Notes: a model not told the origin generated them from the letters alone. 64,000 bases of DNA from Acidobacteriota bacterium (GCA_013289875.1 JABCZC010000018.1:1-64000), one strand, 5' to 3'; shown: positions 17,130 to 26,861, counted from the first letter of the stretch. Translations and numbers: made by a program.

Positions 17130-19208
17130 ATGACCGACGTCGCGATCCAACCGACAGTGAGCGCTCCCCCTGAAAATATCTTTCCTCACCCCTGGAATCC
17201 CGATGGCTCGGGCTCGATTTCGACCGCCAGCCTGGAGGGCTGGGTGCAGGCTCGGCTTGCGCGCCACCAGCAGGCGATCGACCGACTGCTGGCCATCGAG
17301 GGGCCGCGCACGCCCGAAAACACGCTGCGCCGGTATGACGAGGCGGTCGCGGAACTCTCGGCAACGGGGTCGCAGACGGCCCTGCTCAACAGCGTGTATC
17401 CCGAGAAGGCGATCCGCGACGCTGCCCAGGATCTGACCCAGGTTATCGCCCAGGCTGGAGTAGCACTGGGGCTGAACCAGGACGTGTACAAGGCGCTCAG
17501 CGGCATTCCGCTGGACGGGCTCGACGACGCGACTCGGCACTATCTGAAACGCACCCTGCTGCAGTACCGGTTGGCTGGTGTGGATAAGGACGACGCGAGC
17601 CGTGCGCGCATCAAGGAACTGCAGGAAAAGGCGACCCTGCTGTCGCTTACCTTCAGCCGTAATGTGCAGGAGAATGTGAATACGGTGACAGTCGAGGAAC
17701 CGGCGGAACTCTACGGACTGCCAGCGGACTTCCTACAGGCCCACCAGGCGGGCGCGGATGGGAAAATCACTCTCACTACGGATTTTCCCGATTACCTGCC
17801 GGTGATGACCTTCGCGCAGTCGGGCGCGCTGCGCAGGCGGATGTTCCTGGCGTACAACACGCGCGCGTATCCGCAAAATCGGCAGATCCTGCTCGATCTG
17901 CTGGCGCTTCGCAAGGAGGTTGCGACCATTCTCGGTTTCACGAACTGGGCCGATCTGGCTACGGCCGACCAGATGATGGAGTCGGCGGAGAATATGCGGG
18001 CATTTCTCGACGAACTGGACGTGGCGTCGAAAGGCGGAGCGGAGAAAGAGTGCTCCATGATTCTGGATTTCGCTCGCAGCCGCCAGCAGGGCCTGGAGGC
18101 GATCGATGCGTCCAGCCGCGGCTACTGGCTGGAGCAGTACCGCCGCTCGGCCTTCGAATTCGACTCGCAGTCTGTGCGTCCGTACTTCCCCTATGACCGC
18201 GTGGAGCAAGGTGTGTTGGCGACGGCGGCCCGGTTGTTTCAGGTCGAGTTTCGCAAGGTGGAGGATGCCCAGGCCTGGCATGCCGATGTGGTGACCTATG
18301 AGGTTTACGAGCAAGGCTCCTCCAACCGCGAGGATCGCACCACATTGATCGGGCGGTTCTACCTGGATATGCATCCCCGCGAGGGAAAAGACAAGTGGTT
18401 CTCGGCGCACCCGCTGATTCCCGGCGTTTTCGATCATCCCGAAGGAGAGCATTGTGCGCCTCAGCAGATTCCAGAAGCGGCGCTGATCTGCAATTTTCCG
18501 GGCGGCAAGGCGGGAGAGCCGGGGCTGATGCAGCACTCCGATGTGGTGACTTACTTTCACGAGTTCGGGCACCTGATGCATGCGCTGCTGGGTGGACACC
18601 AGAGATGGGCGGGGCTGAGCGGTATCGCCACGGAAGGGGATTTCGTCGAGGTTCCTTCGCAGATGCTAGAAGAGTTCTTCCGCGATCACCGGCTGCTGGC
18701 TACCTTCGCGCATCACCACGATACCGGCGAGCCGATACCGGCGGAGCTGGTCATGCGCATGAATCGCGCAGGGGCGTTTGGCCGCGCTGACTGGGTGCGA
18801 ACGCAGCTTTTCTACACAACCTACTCGCTTGTCACGCATACCGAGGACCCGGCCACGCTGGACTTAGACGAGCTGTTCCAGTCGCTTTATGCGCGTTTTC
18901 TGCCGTATACGTGGATCGACGGCAACCGCATGTATGCGAGCTTCACACACCTGGTGGGCTATTCGTCGAACTACTACACCTATCTCTACGACAAGGTGAT
19001 CGCGCTGGACTTCTACAGCGTGTTTTCGCGCACCAATCCCCTCGACGACTCCACTTCGATGAAGTATCGCCGCACCGTGCTGGAACCCGGCGGGTCGATT
19101 CCCGGCAAACAGCTCGTACTTCACTTTCTTGGGCGCAACCAGTCGACGGACGCCTTCACAAATTGGATCGGCGAGGAATTTCAGGCCGGGGCGTCGGTCT
19201 ATGATTAG
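17130..19208 (+). CDS. M3-family oligoendopeptidase
   Basis: A 692-residue zinc metallopeptidase of the thimet/oligopeptidase A family that degrades short peptides. The catalytic motif HEFGHLMHALLG is at residues 477-488, with the downstream FVEVPSQMLEEFF segment supplying the third zinc ligand. The TYLYDKVIALDFYSVF block near residue 615 is also typical. No signal peptide is evident (MTDVAIQPTVSAPPENIFP), so it may act in the cytoplasm. The start at 17130 follows AAGAGGTGGC; a GTG at 17121 would add three residues. It is divergent from aroDE. A PIN-domain remnant overlaps its last codons. Confidence 0.92.
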   Translation: MTDVAIQPTVSAPPENIFPHPWNPDGSGSISTASLEGWVQARLARHQQAIDRLLAIEGPRTPENTLRRYDEAVAELSATGSQTALLNSVYPEKAIRDAAQDLTQVIAQAGVALGLNQDVYKALSGIPLDGLDDATRHYLKRTLLQYRLAGVDKDDASRARIKELQEKATLLSLTFSRNVQENVNTVTVEEPAELYGLPADFLQAHQAGADGKITLTTDFPDYLPVMTFAQSGALRRRMFLAYNTRAYPQNRQILLDLLALRKEVATILGFTNWADLATADQMMESAENMRAFLDELDVASKGGAEKECSMILDFARSRQQGLEAIDASSRGYWLEQYRRSAFEFDSQSVRPYFPYDRVEQGVLATAARLFQVEFRKVEDAQAWHADVVTYEVYEQGSSNREDRTTLIGRFYLDMHPREGKDKWFSAHPLIPGVFDHPEGEHCAPQQIPEAALICNFPGGKAGEPGLMQHSDVVTYFHEFGHLMHALLGGHQRWAGLSGIATEGDFVEVPSQMLEEFFRDHRLLATFAHHHDTGEPIPAELVMRMNRAGAFGRADWVRTQLFYTTYSLVTHTEDPATLDLDELFQSLYARFLPYTWIDGNRMYASFTHLVGYSSNYYTYLYDKVIALDFYSVFSRTNPLDDSTSMKYRRTVLEPGGSIPGKQLVLHFLGRNQSTDAFTNWIGEEFQAGASVYD

Positions 19209-19353
19209 GCCACATCGCGCTGTCGACGCTCTTCGACTCGCAGCAGCGTATACATGGAAGATGCGGAAGCCAGCGGGGAGACCGTTCATCTCAGGCGACA
19301 AGCGGCTGTTGGACGTGGCGGAGCAATTAGGTTTTCGGGTGATTGCGGTCTAG
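19201..19353 (+). pseudogene. C-terminal remnant of a VapC/PIN-domain toxin
   Basis: A 50-residue open stretch beginning MIRPHRAVDALRLAAAYT and ending FISGDKRLLDVAEQLGFRV. This is the typical last third of a PIN-domain ribonuclease: the 'DALxLAAA' helix with a metal-binding Asp, then 'F.S.DkrL...A...GF.V'. The N-terminal two thirds, including the first catalytic Asp, are missing, and no antitoxin gene is adjacent. It overlaps the M3 peptidase stop codon by 8 bases. I read it as debris of a lost toxin-antitoxin module and do not expect function. Confidence 0.65.
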
Positions 19354-19427
19354 TGGACAGGTCGGGTTCATTATCCAGCACCGGTCGATACTCAAATGGC
19401 AAGAGACGATTCGAGAAGGAGAGCACT

Positions 19428-20255
19428 ATGCCTGGTTCCGCGGTTCTGAGAAAAGCTTTTGAGGGCAAATGGGCGCTGGTGACAGGCGCGAGCGCTGGCA
19501 TCGGCGAGGCTCTGGCGATTGAACTGGCTGCGGCGGGAGCGAATCTGATCCTGACTGCGCGGCGGGCCGAGCGGCTGGAGACGCTAGCCAGGCGCCTGGG
19601 GAGCGAACACAAAATTCAGACGCAGGTGATCCCGGCCGACCTGGCAGATCCTGGCGCTCCGCAAGAGCTTTTTGATGCGACGGAAGGCCGCGGGACCGCG
19701 GTCGATGTTCTGATCAACAACGCGGGCTTCGGCTATTACGGCGAATTTGTGGCCGGGGATCAGTCCTGGCAGCGCACGATGGTCGATGTGAACTGCGCTG
19801 CGGTGGTCGACCTGACGCGGCTGTTTCTGCCGCGCATGACCGAGCGAAAAAGAGGCTACATCATGATCGTGGCTTCGACGGCAGCGTACCAGCCTGTCGC
19901 CTATATGGCGACCTATGCGGCAACGAAAGCTTTCGACCGCATGCTGGCTGAAGCGCTGGCAGAGGAGACGGCGCGGTTTGGCATCCGGGTGAGCGCGCTG
20001 TGTCCGGGTCCGACAGAGTCGGAGTTTGGCGAAGTGGCGGGCGTACGCGTGGGCGAGAGCCGCAAGTTTCAATCGGCCGCCGCGGTTGCCCGGATTGGCT
20101 TACAGGGCATGGTGAAGGGCAAGACGTGGGTAATTCCTTATGGCAGCGGACGGGCACAGGTCTTTATGCAACGCTTTGTGCCGCGTCGCATGGTCACAGG
20201 AGCGGCCGAGCGGATGTTCCGGCCGGACAGCGTAAAAGAAGCTCTGAAGAAATGA
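19428..20255 (+). CDS. Short-chain dehydrogenase/reductase (DltE-like SDR)
   Basis: A 275-residue classical SDR oxidoreductase. The NAD(P)-binding TGASAGIGEAL is near residue 21, with LTARRAERL after beta 2 (Arg residues favour NADPH), DVLINNAGFGYYG, and the catalytic Tyr/Lys in YAATKAF, preceded by Ser in IVASTAAYQ. The C-terminal region is basic and longer than in FabG, as in the group of DltE-like proteins. The substrate is not predictable. The start is the ATG at 19428 behind AAGGAGAGC. A TPR-protein gene follows in the same direction after 25 bases, so an operon is likely. Confidence 0.88.
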   Translation: MPGSAVLRKAFEGKWALVTGASAGIGEALAIELAAAGANLILTARRAERLETLARRLGSEHKIQTQVIPADLADPGAPQELFDATEGRGTAVDVLINNAGFGYYGEFVAGDQSWQRTMVDVNCAAVVDLTRLFLPRMTERKRGYIMIVASTAAYQPVAYMATYAATKAFDRMLAEALAEETARFGIRVSALCPGPTESEFGEVAGVRVGESRKFQSAAAVARIGLQGMVKGKTWVIPYGSGRAQVFMQRFVPRRMVTGAAERMFRPDSVKEALKK

Positions 20256-20280
20256 CGTGGCGCAAATGAGCGGAGGCTCG

Positions 20281-21186
20281 ATGGTTTTGCTGTTGTCTCG
20301 GTGGTGTGTGCGATTGAAGCTCGTTGGCCTTTTGGCGACCTTGATCTTTTTCCTTTCACAATTTTCAGCGGCGCAGGTGCTCACGGTGCCAACGCAACCG
20401 CAGGCGCAGCAACCGCCGGCAAGCCAGGGCGCCGCACCTGCACAACCGCAGATCGATCCCGCGATTCGCGCAAAGATTGCCGACGAATTAAAAGAGAAAA
20501 AATTCGATGAGGCGGTCGCAGATGCGAAGACGATTCTGGAAAAGAATCCAGAGAGCCCACAGGCGAACAAGCTGGTTGGCGTTGTGCTTCTGGACGCGCA
20601 GAAGCCTGCCGATGCCTTGACGTATTTTCAGAAAGCCCTGAGTCTCGACGCTGATGATGCGAGCGTGCATGAGCTCTTGTTGCAGGCTTACGCCGGGATG
20701 GGCGACAAGGCAAAACGTGATGAGCAGCGCGCCATTCTGCGGAGCCTGCACAGCGATGGGAAGCACCCTCAGCTGGCTCAGGAACAGGGCTTGATGATCG
20801 AGATGATTCCGGTTGGCGACAAAGTAATTCAGGTCTTTGAGTTTTATGAGCCGGCGGGGAGGTTCCACTTCTATTACCGATTCAATGTTTTCGATGCCAG
20901 CGGCAAGATGGAGCGTTTCTACGCACTCGAGTCCGACGATGCGGACCAGGCGATGTATGCCCAGCAACATCCGAAGGAAGCGGCGGCGGGCGAGCGGCGT
21001 TTCTCCATCGACTCCTACGAGCAAAAGAAGCCGGACTCGGTGACGCAGGGATTGGTCGGATTTATTGACGGGCAGCCGAGTTATGACGATCTGCGCGCGC
21101 GGATTGTGAGGCTCGTGTCAAGCGAGCAGGCTGCGGCTCCGGCCACCCCCGCGCCGGGAACAACCGCTCCCGCTGCTCCGAAATAG
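20281..21186 (+). CDS. Secreted TPR-containing protein
   Basis: 301 residues from the ATG at 20281, which has a perfect GGAGG five bases upstream. The N-terminus is a signal peptide or anchor (LKLVGLLATLIFFLSQFSAAQ), and a Gln/Pro/Ala-rich linker follows. Two tetratricopeptide units cover about residues 65-150 (FDEAVADAKTILEKNPESP; PADALTYFQKALSLDADDA), so the protein is probably a periplasmic interaction scaffold. A distinct C-terminal domain of about 120 residues has aromatic beta strands (FYEPAGRFHFYYRFNVFD). The very C-terminus is an Ala/Pro/Thr-rich tail. No enzymatic motif is visible. It is probably co-transcribed with the preceding SDR gene. Confidence 0.8.
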   Translation: MVLLLSRWCVRLKLVGLLATLIFFLSQFSAAQVLTVPTQPQAQQPPASQGAAPAQPQIDPAIRAKIADELKEKKFDEAVADAKTILEKNPESPQANKLVGVVLLDAQKPADALTYFQKALSLDADDASVHELLLQAYAGMGDKAKRDEQRAILRSLHSDGKHPQLAQEQGLMIEMIPVGDKVIQVFEFYEPAGRFHFYYRFNVFDASGKMERFYALESDDADQAMYAQQHPKEAAAGERRFSIDSYEQKKPDSVTQGLVGFIDGQPSYDDLRARIVRLVSSEQAAAPATPAPGTTAPAAPK

Positions 21187-21194
21187 CCGTTCTG

Positions 21195-22851
21195 CTATTT
21201 GTTTTTTGATTCGTAGACTGTTGATCGCGTCCAGTACGTCTGGTTATCCCAGTTGATGTGGTTGCCGTCAGTGGTGACGGCTCCCTCGATGCGGTTGCCC
21301 TTCCAATACGTCGTCAGGTTGCCAGATGCATCGATCTGGCCGGTGCCATTACCACCCTGGCCGTTGTCGAGATTCAGATTGTTGCCGCGCTGCCGAATGG
21401 AGCAGGGCTGAGAGCGAATCCCATCCGCGTACCACGTCCCGGTCAGGTTTACCGGCTGATGCGCCCCGGCCTGCCCACGGGCGCCGCAGCGCAGCCAGTA
21501 CGTGCCGTTCGTCCAGTCAATCTGGCTGCTGTTCGGGCTGAGCGTTCCGGTCACAGATTGCCATCCGGGCGCGACGATGCTCCTGGAACCCTGTGGACGG
21601 CCCACCGAAGTGTCTCCGAGCCCGTTATCCAGTGTGAGATAGCTTCCGCTGTCGGTGATGGTCGCGTGATTCGTGGGGTCTCCGTCGCCGCACCAAGTAC
21701 CCAGGAAGGCCCGGGCCTGCGACATTTCCGAAGGAAACTGCACGGCGAAAGCCTCCTTCACGCTGTGCTGGAGACTGGCAGAAGCTTGCGGTATGGGAAT
21801 GACTGCATCCGGAGGTGCGCCGCCCCATTGCCAGAAGTTCAGCCACGCCGCTTTGGCGAGATACGCGGAAAGGTCAGGGCTGGGAAATCGCTGGGTATAG
21901 GGAACCGCCCAGCCGATCTCCAGGCCGCCTATCTGCTCGGGAAGATTCTGGGGCACGCCGGTTCGCTTTTCGATGATCGAAGGATCGAGCCGGCCGGCCA
22001 CGGAGAACTTCACCAGCCGATGAATCGCGCCATTGTCCTGTGCATATAGATCGAGTCCGTTGGCTGCGGCAAGCTCGGCCAGCATCACCAGCGGTCCCAG
22101 CGCATAGAGCTGATAGTGCTCGGCCATCCCGGCGCGATTCATCTCCGCCGTGAGCGATCCGTCGGGACGTATCGCATCAACCCCCATTTGATACGTCGCC
22201 AGGCCCCAGATGAATGCATCCACGTCGTCGTCGGCGATGCCCTGGGCTGCGAGTGAGAGGCCGGCCCAATAGATGTGGTTGTTGAAGCCATCGCTGCCTG
22301 GCTTGGTGCGCTGCACATCGAAGTAGACGCGCACGCGCGTGGCCACCAGTCGAAACCACTTCTGGATATCGGCATCCTGGTCTGGAGTTCCTTCGCCGCT
22401 GTTGCGTACTTTGAGGTAGGCGATCGCTGTGCCGCTGAGCATCCAGTTCTGCATAGCGGCGATCTGCGGCTTCTTGTCGGTCCATGCGCCGGCCTGCGCC
22501 GCGGCATTGAGCAGCGAGTAGACGCAGGCGGCTGCCTGCGCTTAACCAAGCGTCGGCAGCGACTGTGGTGTATTGGCCGAGATGTGTAGGACCTGCGGTG
22601 GCGGCATTGAATGCGGCTAGCTTCTTCGGATCGATGACGGAGTTCTGCTTGTCGGTGTAATAGCCTTCGATGTCGAGCGTTTTGGCGAAAGCGGGCGGTG
22701 CCGGACAGGTGTACGGAGCGTCGGTCGGCGAGATATTCAAGCCATCCCACGGAGAGCGGAGTCTCCCCGCGTGCGCTGTCACGGCCAGCCAGACAAGCAT
22801 TCCCGCCACAAGAGGCCAGCATTTCGAAACGCTTCGCATTGTGCCCATCAT
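21195..22851 (-). pseudogene. Alginate lyase-like (PL5) secreted protein, frameshifted
   Basis: One gene in two frames. The first part starts at 22851 with a signal peptide (CWPLVAGMLVWLAVTAHA) and runs to DAWL. The second runs in another frame to 21195. Removing one A from TTAA at 22542-22545 restores the sequence DAWLAQAAACVYSLLNAAAQ, so a single-base insertion (or a sequence error) separates them. The catalytic domain has the PL5/AlgL hallmark NNHIYWAG and a YALGPLVMLAELAA helix, consistent with an (alpha/alpha) barrel that cleaves uronate-containing polysaccharide by beta-elimination. The C-terminus carries two 75-residue repeats (about 21610-21396 and 21425-21200) that share GTW, LDNG and TYW.R positions and are probably a carbohydrate-binding module. 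An intact product would be about 550 residues. Confidence 0.75.
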
Positions 22852-23013
22852 TTTAACCCCGTTCGGATGTGTCCAGCGGGTTGACCTCGAAGGCTTGCGG
22901 ATATCCGACTAAAACGTTTGAGCTTGACTCCTGTTTTTCACGGTAATTACGATGAGCAGGCGCCAAGGCAGCACGAACGCCGCCGCTATTTTTTGACTCC
23001 CCGAAGGAGAAAC

Positions 23014-25269
23014 ATGAAGTTTGTGAAGTTCAGGAACTCGCTGCCGGTTATAGCTCTTACCGCCGTGCTTGTCATGCCCATGGCGACGATTCACGCTCAG
23101 CGTCCCAGCCGTCCTGCACCCCAGCACCATGCGTGGGATGACAAATCGATGTCGCCGGACCAGCGTGCCGATCTTGTCATCAAGGAGATGACGCTCGACG
23201 AAAAGATCCAGCTGGTTCATGGCACGGGGTGGGGCGCGCTGCGCGAAGGCGATCCGATCCCGCCGCGGTCAAACCTGGGTGCGAGTTATGTGTTGGGAAT
23301 CGACAGGCTGGGCATCCCCGACATCAACATGGCTGACTCGGCGGTTGGCGTACGGCTGGCGGCAAACCAGAGTCGTTATGCGACGCTGCTGCCTTCGACG
23401 CTGGGCGCAGCTTCAAGCTGGGACCCCCATGGGGCGCAACTGTATGGGTCGGTGATCGGCCGAGAACTGCGGGCCCAGGGATACAACATGTCGATCGGCG
23501 GCGGCGTCGACATTACGCGCGAGCCGCGCAATGGGCGCAACTTCGAGTATGCGGGCGAGGATCCGGTGTTGGCCGGGACGATGACCGGGAACCTGATGAA
23601 GGGTCTGCTGGCGCAGCAGGTGATGAGCGATATCAAGCACTATGCCTTCAACGATCAGGAGACGGGCCGCGACATTCTCAACGCCAACATCGCTCACAAG
23701 GCCGCGCGCGAGAGTGATCTCCTGGCCTTCGAGATTTCGATTGGCATCGCCGAGCCCTCAGGCGTGATGTGTGCCTACAACCGCGTGAACGGCGATTACG
23801 CGTGCGAGAACGATTGGCTGCTGAACCAAGTCCTGAAGAAGGACTTTGGATTCAAGGGATGGGTTCTCTCGGACTGGGGTGGGACGCACAGCACGGTGAA
23901 GGCGGCGCTGGCGGGTCTTGACCAGGAGATGCCCGAGGACATCTACTTCGGGCCGGCGCTCAAGGACGCGGTCGAAAAGGGACAGGTCCCGTTGTCGCGC
24001 GTCGAGGAGATGGATCATCGCATCCTGCGCAGCATGTTTGCTGCTGGTGTGATCGACAATCCGCCGATGCCGCGCTCGGTGGTCGATCCCTTCAAGGGCC
24101 TTGAAGACGGGCAGCACATTGCTGAGGAGAGCATCGTGCTGCTGAAGAACTCAGGCAACCTGCTGCCGCTGAAGACGCCGGGATCGATTGCGATTATCGG
24201 ATCGCACGCGGACAAGGGTGTGCTCTCGGGCGGTGGCTCGGCGCAGGTGGATCCGCCGGGCGGCAATGTGGCCGATCCGCACCCGGGCGGTGCGCGCTGG
24301 GGTGAGACGGTGTATTTCCCGTCCTCGCCGATGAAGTACATCCAGAAGCATGCGCCGAATGCGAAGGTGGTGTTCAATCCGGGGACTGAAAACGCTTCGG
24401 CGGCGGCGCTGGCGAAATCTTCCGCCGTAGCCATTGTCTTTGTGAACCAGCCGATGTATGAAAGCCATGATGCGCGAACGCTCTCGCTGCCCGACAACCA
24501 GGATGCGCTGGTGAGCGCCGTGGCAGCGGCGAATCCGCACACCATTGTGGTGCTGGAGACGGGCGGCCCGGTGACCATGCCGTGGGCCGATCAGGTCGCG
24601 GGGATTCTGGAGGCGTGGTTTCCCGGGATCGGGGGAGGGCAGGCGATTGCGAATCTGCTCTTTGGCGACGTAAACCCATCGGCCAAGCTGCCGGTGACAT
24701 TCGCCAAGAGCGATTCGCAGCTCGCATTTCCGGAGGTGCCGGGCATCGACCTTAAACCAGTGCAGATCCAGGTGCCGACGGTCATGCGCGGCCAGCGAAT
24801 CATGCACAACGAAATGCGGCTGCCGCCGTTCGACGTCGATTACAACATCCAGGGCGCGAAGGTCGGATACAAGTGGTTCGAGTCGAAACAGATTCAGCCG
24901 CTGTTCTGGTTCGGGTTCGGGCTTTCGTACACGAGCTATGAATACTCGGGGCTGAAGGTAGGCGACAATGGCCAGGAGGTCGGCTTCGAGGTAAAGAACA
25001 CGGGCAACAGTGCCGGGACCGAGATTGCCGAGGTTTATGCTGCTCTGCCGGCGGCTGCAGGCGAGTCCTACAAGCGGCTGGTCGCGTTCGACCGTGTGGA
25101 ACTGGCTCCGGGCGAATCGAAGACGGTGACACTGAAGATCGATCCGAAGTACGTCTCGGTCTTCAACGAACAGCAGAATGGCTGGCAACTGCTGCCGGGG
25201 GATTACAAGGTGCTCGTCGGGCCATCGTCAACGGAGACGCCGCTGACGGGCGGCTTCCACGTTCAGTAA
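23014..25269 (+). CDS. Secreted GH3 beta-glucosidase
   Basis: A 751-residue family 3 glycoside hydrolase. A signal peptide ends near HAQ|RPSRP. The N-terminal TIM-barrel has MTLDEKIQLVHGTGWG, MADSAVGVR, PSTLGAASSWDP, GGGVDITREPRNGRNFEY, KHYAFNDQE and the nucleophile Asp287 in GWVLSDWGGTHS. The second alpha/beta sandwich domain (ESIVLLKNSGNLLPL onward) has GSHADKG and an acid/base-containing loop region. A fibronectin III-like C-terminal domain begins near FGFGLSYTSYEY. It probably releases glucose or xylose from oligosaccharides in the periplasm. The start at 23014 has AAGGAGA upstream. It lies divergent from the alginate lyase-like gene and just before another exported carbohydrate protein. 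A terminator follows at 25289. Confidence 0.94.
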   Translation: MKFVKFRNSLPVIALTAVLVMPMATIHAQRPSRPAPQHHAWDDKSMSPDQRADLVIKEMTLDEKIQLVHGTGWGALREGDPIPPRSNLGASYVLGIDRLGIPDINMADSAVGVRLAANQSRYATLLPSTLGAASSWDPHGAQLYGSVIGRELRAQGYNMSIGGGVDITREPRNGRNFEYAGEDPVLAGTMTGNLMKGLLAQQVMSDIKHYAFNDQETGRDILNANIAHKAARESDLLAFEISIGIAEPSGVMCAYNRVNGDYACENDWLLNQVLKKDFGFKGWVLSDWGGTHSTVKAALAGLDQEMPEDIYFGPALKDAVEKGQVPLSRVEEMDHRILRSMFAAGVIDNPPMPRSVVDPFKGLEDGQHIAEESIVLLKNSGNLLPLKTPGSIAIIGSHADKGVLSGGGSAQVDPPGGNVADPHPGGARWGETVYFPSSPMKYIQKHAPNAKVVFNPGTENASAAALAKSSAVAIVFVNQPMYESHDARTLSLPDNQDALVSAVAAANPHTIVVLETGGPVTMPWADQVAGILEAWFPGIGGGQAIANLLFGDVNPSAKLPVTFAKSDSQLAFPEVPGIDLKPVQIQVPTVMRGQRIMHNEMRLPPFDVDYNIQGAKVGYKWFESKQIQPLFWFGFGLSYTSYEYSGLKVGDNGQEVGFEVKNTGNSAGTEIAEVYAALPAAAGESYKRLVAFDRVELAPGESKTVTLKIDPKYVSVFNEQQNGWQLLPGDYKVLVGPSSTETPLTGGFHVQ

Positions 25270-25288
25270 TCATCACCATTACGAATGG

Positions 25289-25314
25289 ACGGCATCCTCA
25301 ATGAAGGGTGCCGT
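25289..25314 (+). terminator. Terminator after GH3 gene
   Basis: ACGGCATCC and GGGTGCCGT form a 9-bp stem (one G-U pair) with an 8-base loop, followed by TCTCGTTT. It is 20 bases downstream of the GH3 stop codon. Confidence 0.7.
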
Positions 25315-25424
25315 TCTCGTTTGCGGGCAAAGCAGCATGGCCGGCTTCTTGCCTGCGCCATTGCGTCGCGAGTAAACTGCCTGCCGGGTCCGTTGAACCC
25401 CAAATTCAGGAGGCAGAATAAGCA

Positions 25425-26861
25425 ATGAGCAAAGTTACAATTTCGCGGCGGAATCTTTTTGGCATGGGCATTGGAGCAGTGGCCACGGCGGGGCTGGCTC
25501 CGCTGGCGTTGACGAAGCCGGCGTATGCGAGCGGATGGGAAGGGACTACATCCGTGGTGCAGGTGGATGGTTTTCCCGGCTCGATCGAGAACGCCTTTTC
25601 GTTCCAGGAAATGATGATGGACGTGTATGCGACTGGGGATACAGTGCGACTGACGCAGAGCTATTCAGACCAGTCGGGGCTGGAGTCAACCGCGTTTACC
25701 TATGACAACGCCGTGTCGATCCATGCTTATCTTCTGAGCGGAAATGCGGATGGATTGCGGCGGGCCGAGGTACTGGGCAACGGATTGATCTACGCGCAGG
25801 CGACCAACTTCCCCTTCAATGACGGACGGTTTGCGCAGGCCTATTTCGTCAATACACCGAGTTCGGACGGCGCCTACGTCACCCCGGCGGCGTTTCCCTT
25901 TTACTTCTACACCAGCGCGGTGGGCGACCAGTCGTGGGCGGGCATGGCGCTGTCCCAGCTTTATCGACGGACGGGACAGACGAAATATCTGACGGCGGCG
26001 CTGAAGGTGGCGAACTGGATCGTGACGAACACGTACAACACGCTCGGACCGGGCGGATATTCGTTTGGCACGAACATTAATCAATACAACCAGTCGGTGC
26101 CGTCGACCAACGGGAAATCCACCGAGCACAATATCGACACCTACGCGTTTTTCACCATGCTGGCGGAATTGACGCATGGCGGGAGCGCGAGCAACGGGAT
26201 GTCATGGGCGAGTTTGGCGCAGCATGCCCTGACGTTCGTGATGGCGATGTATAACTCCTCGGGTGGGTACTTCTATACCGGAACGCTGGGCGATCAGATC
26301 ACGATCAATCCTTATCCGATTCCCGAGGATTGCCAGACGTGGTCGTATCTGGCGCTGCTCGATAATCAGCGCAAGCTGACGATCGACTGGGCTCTCGCGA
26401 ACCTGCAGACGACGGATACGGCGTCAGCAACGAACAGCAGCTTGACCGGAAGCCAGAAGGTCACGGGGCTGGTATTCGACTCGGCGAGCCTCGCTCCGAC
26501 CATCCCGGGGTGCGATCCAAACGCAGTCTGGCTCGAAGGCACGGGGCACACGGTTGCGGCTCTGGTGGCGCGAGCGATTGCCGGACGAGACAGTTTGCCT
26601 ACGCTCTTCAAAGACCTGACGACAGCGATCGGCTTCCTGAATCAGATTCAGATAGCACAGAGCGAGCTCGGAGCCGGGCAGACGGTCAACGGAGTGACGA
26701 TTCCACTGGGCGAGGGTCTGGTCGCGTCGACGAGCCTGATGGATACCGGCTTCGGCTATACCTATGGTCCGTCGAAGCACATTGGAGCGACGGGGTGGTA
26801 TTTGATCGCGGCGTTGAGCGGCAATCCCTTCCAACTTGGATATGTGAGCGTTCCGCGATAG
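25425..26861 (+). CDS. Tat-exported protein, probable six-hairpin glycosidase fold
   Basis: 478 residues with a twin-arginine signal (ISRRNLFGMGIGAVATAG) and predicted cleavage after AYA. The mature protein shows alternating helices with motifs of (alpha/alpha)6-toroid glycosidases and lyases: AFTYDNAVSIHAYL, SWAGMALSQLYRRTGQTKYL, the EHNIDTYAFFTML block and CDPNAVWLEGTGHTVAAL. The acidic positions in 'TYDNA' and 'EHNID' are plausible catalytic residues, but I cannot assign a CAZy family. It follows the GH3 glucosidase on the same strand and probably belongs to the same polysaccharide-use group. The ATG is preceded by AGGAGGCAGAATAAGCA, so AGGAGG is present but about 11 bases away. Confidence 0.8.
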   Translation: MSKVTISRRNLFGMGIGAVATAGLAPLALTKPAYASGWEGTTSVVQVDGFPGSIENAFSFQEMMMDVYATGDTVRLTQSYSDQSGLESTAFTYDNAVSIHAYLLSGNADGLRRAEVLGNGLIYAQATNFPFNDGRFAQAYFVNTPSSDGAYVTPAAFPFYFYTSAVGDQSWAGMALSQLYRRTGQTKYLTAALKVANWIVTNTYNTLGPGGYSFGTNINQYNQSVPSTNGKSTEHNIDTYAFFTMLAELTHGGSASNGMSWASLAQHALTFVMAMYNSSGGYFYTGTLGDQITINPYPIPEDCQTWSYLALLDNQRKLTIDWALANLQTTDTASATNSSLTGSQKVTGLVFDSASLAPTIPGCDPNAVWLEGTGHTVAALVARAIAGRDSLPTLFKDLTTAIGFLNQIQIAQSELGAGQTVNGVTIPLGEGLVASTSLMDTGFGYTYGPSKHIGATGWYLIAALSGNPFQLGYVSVPR

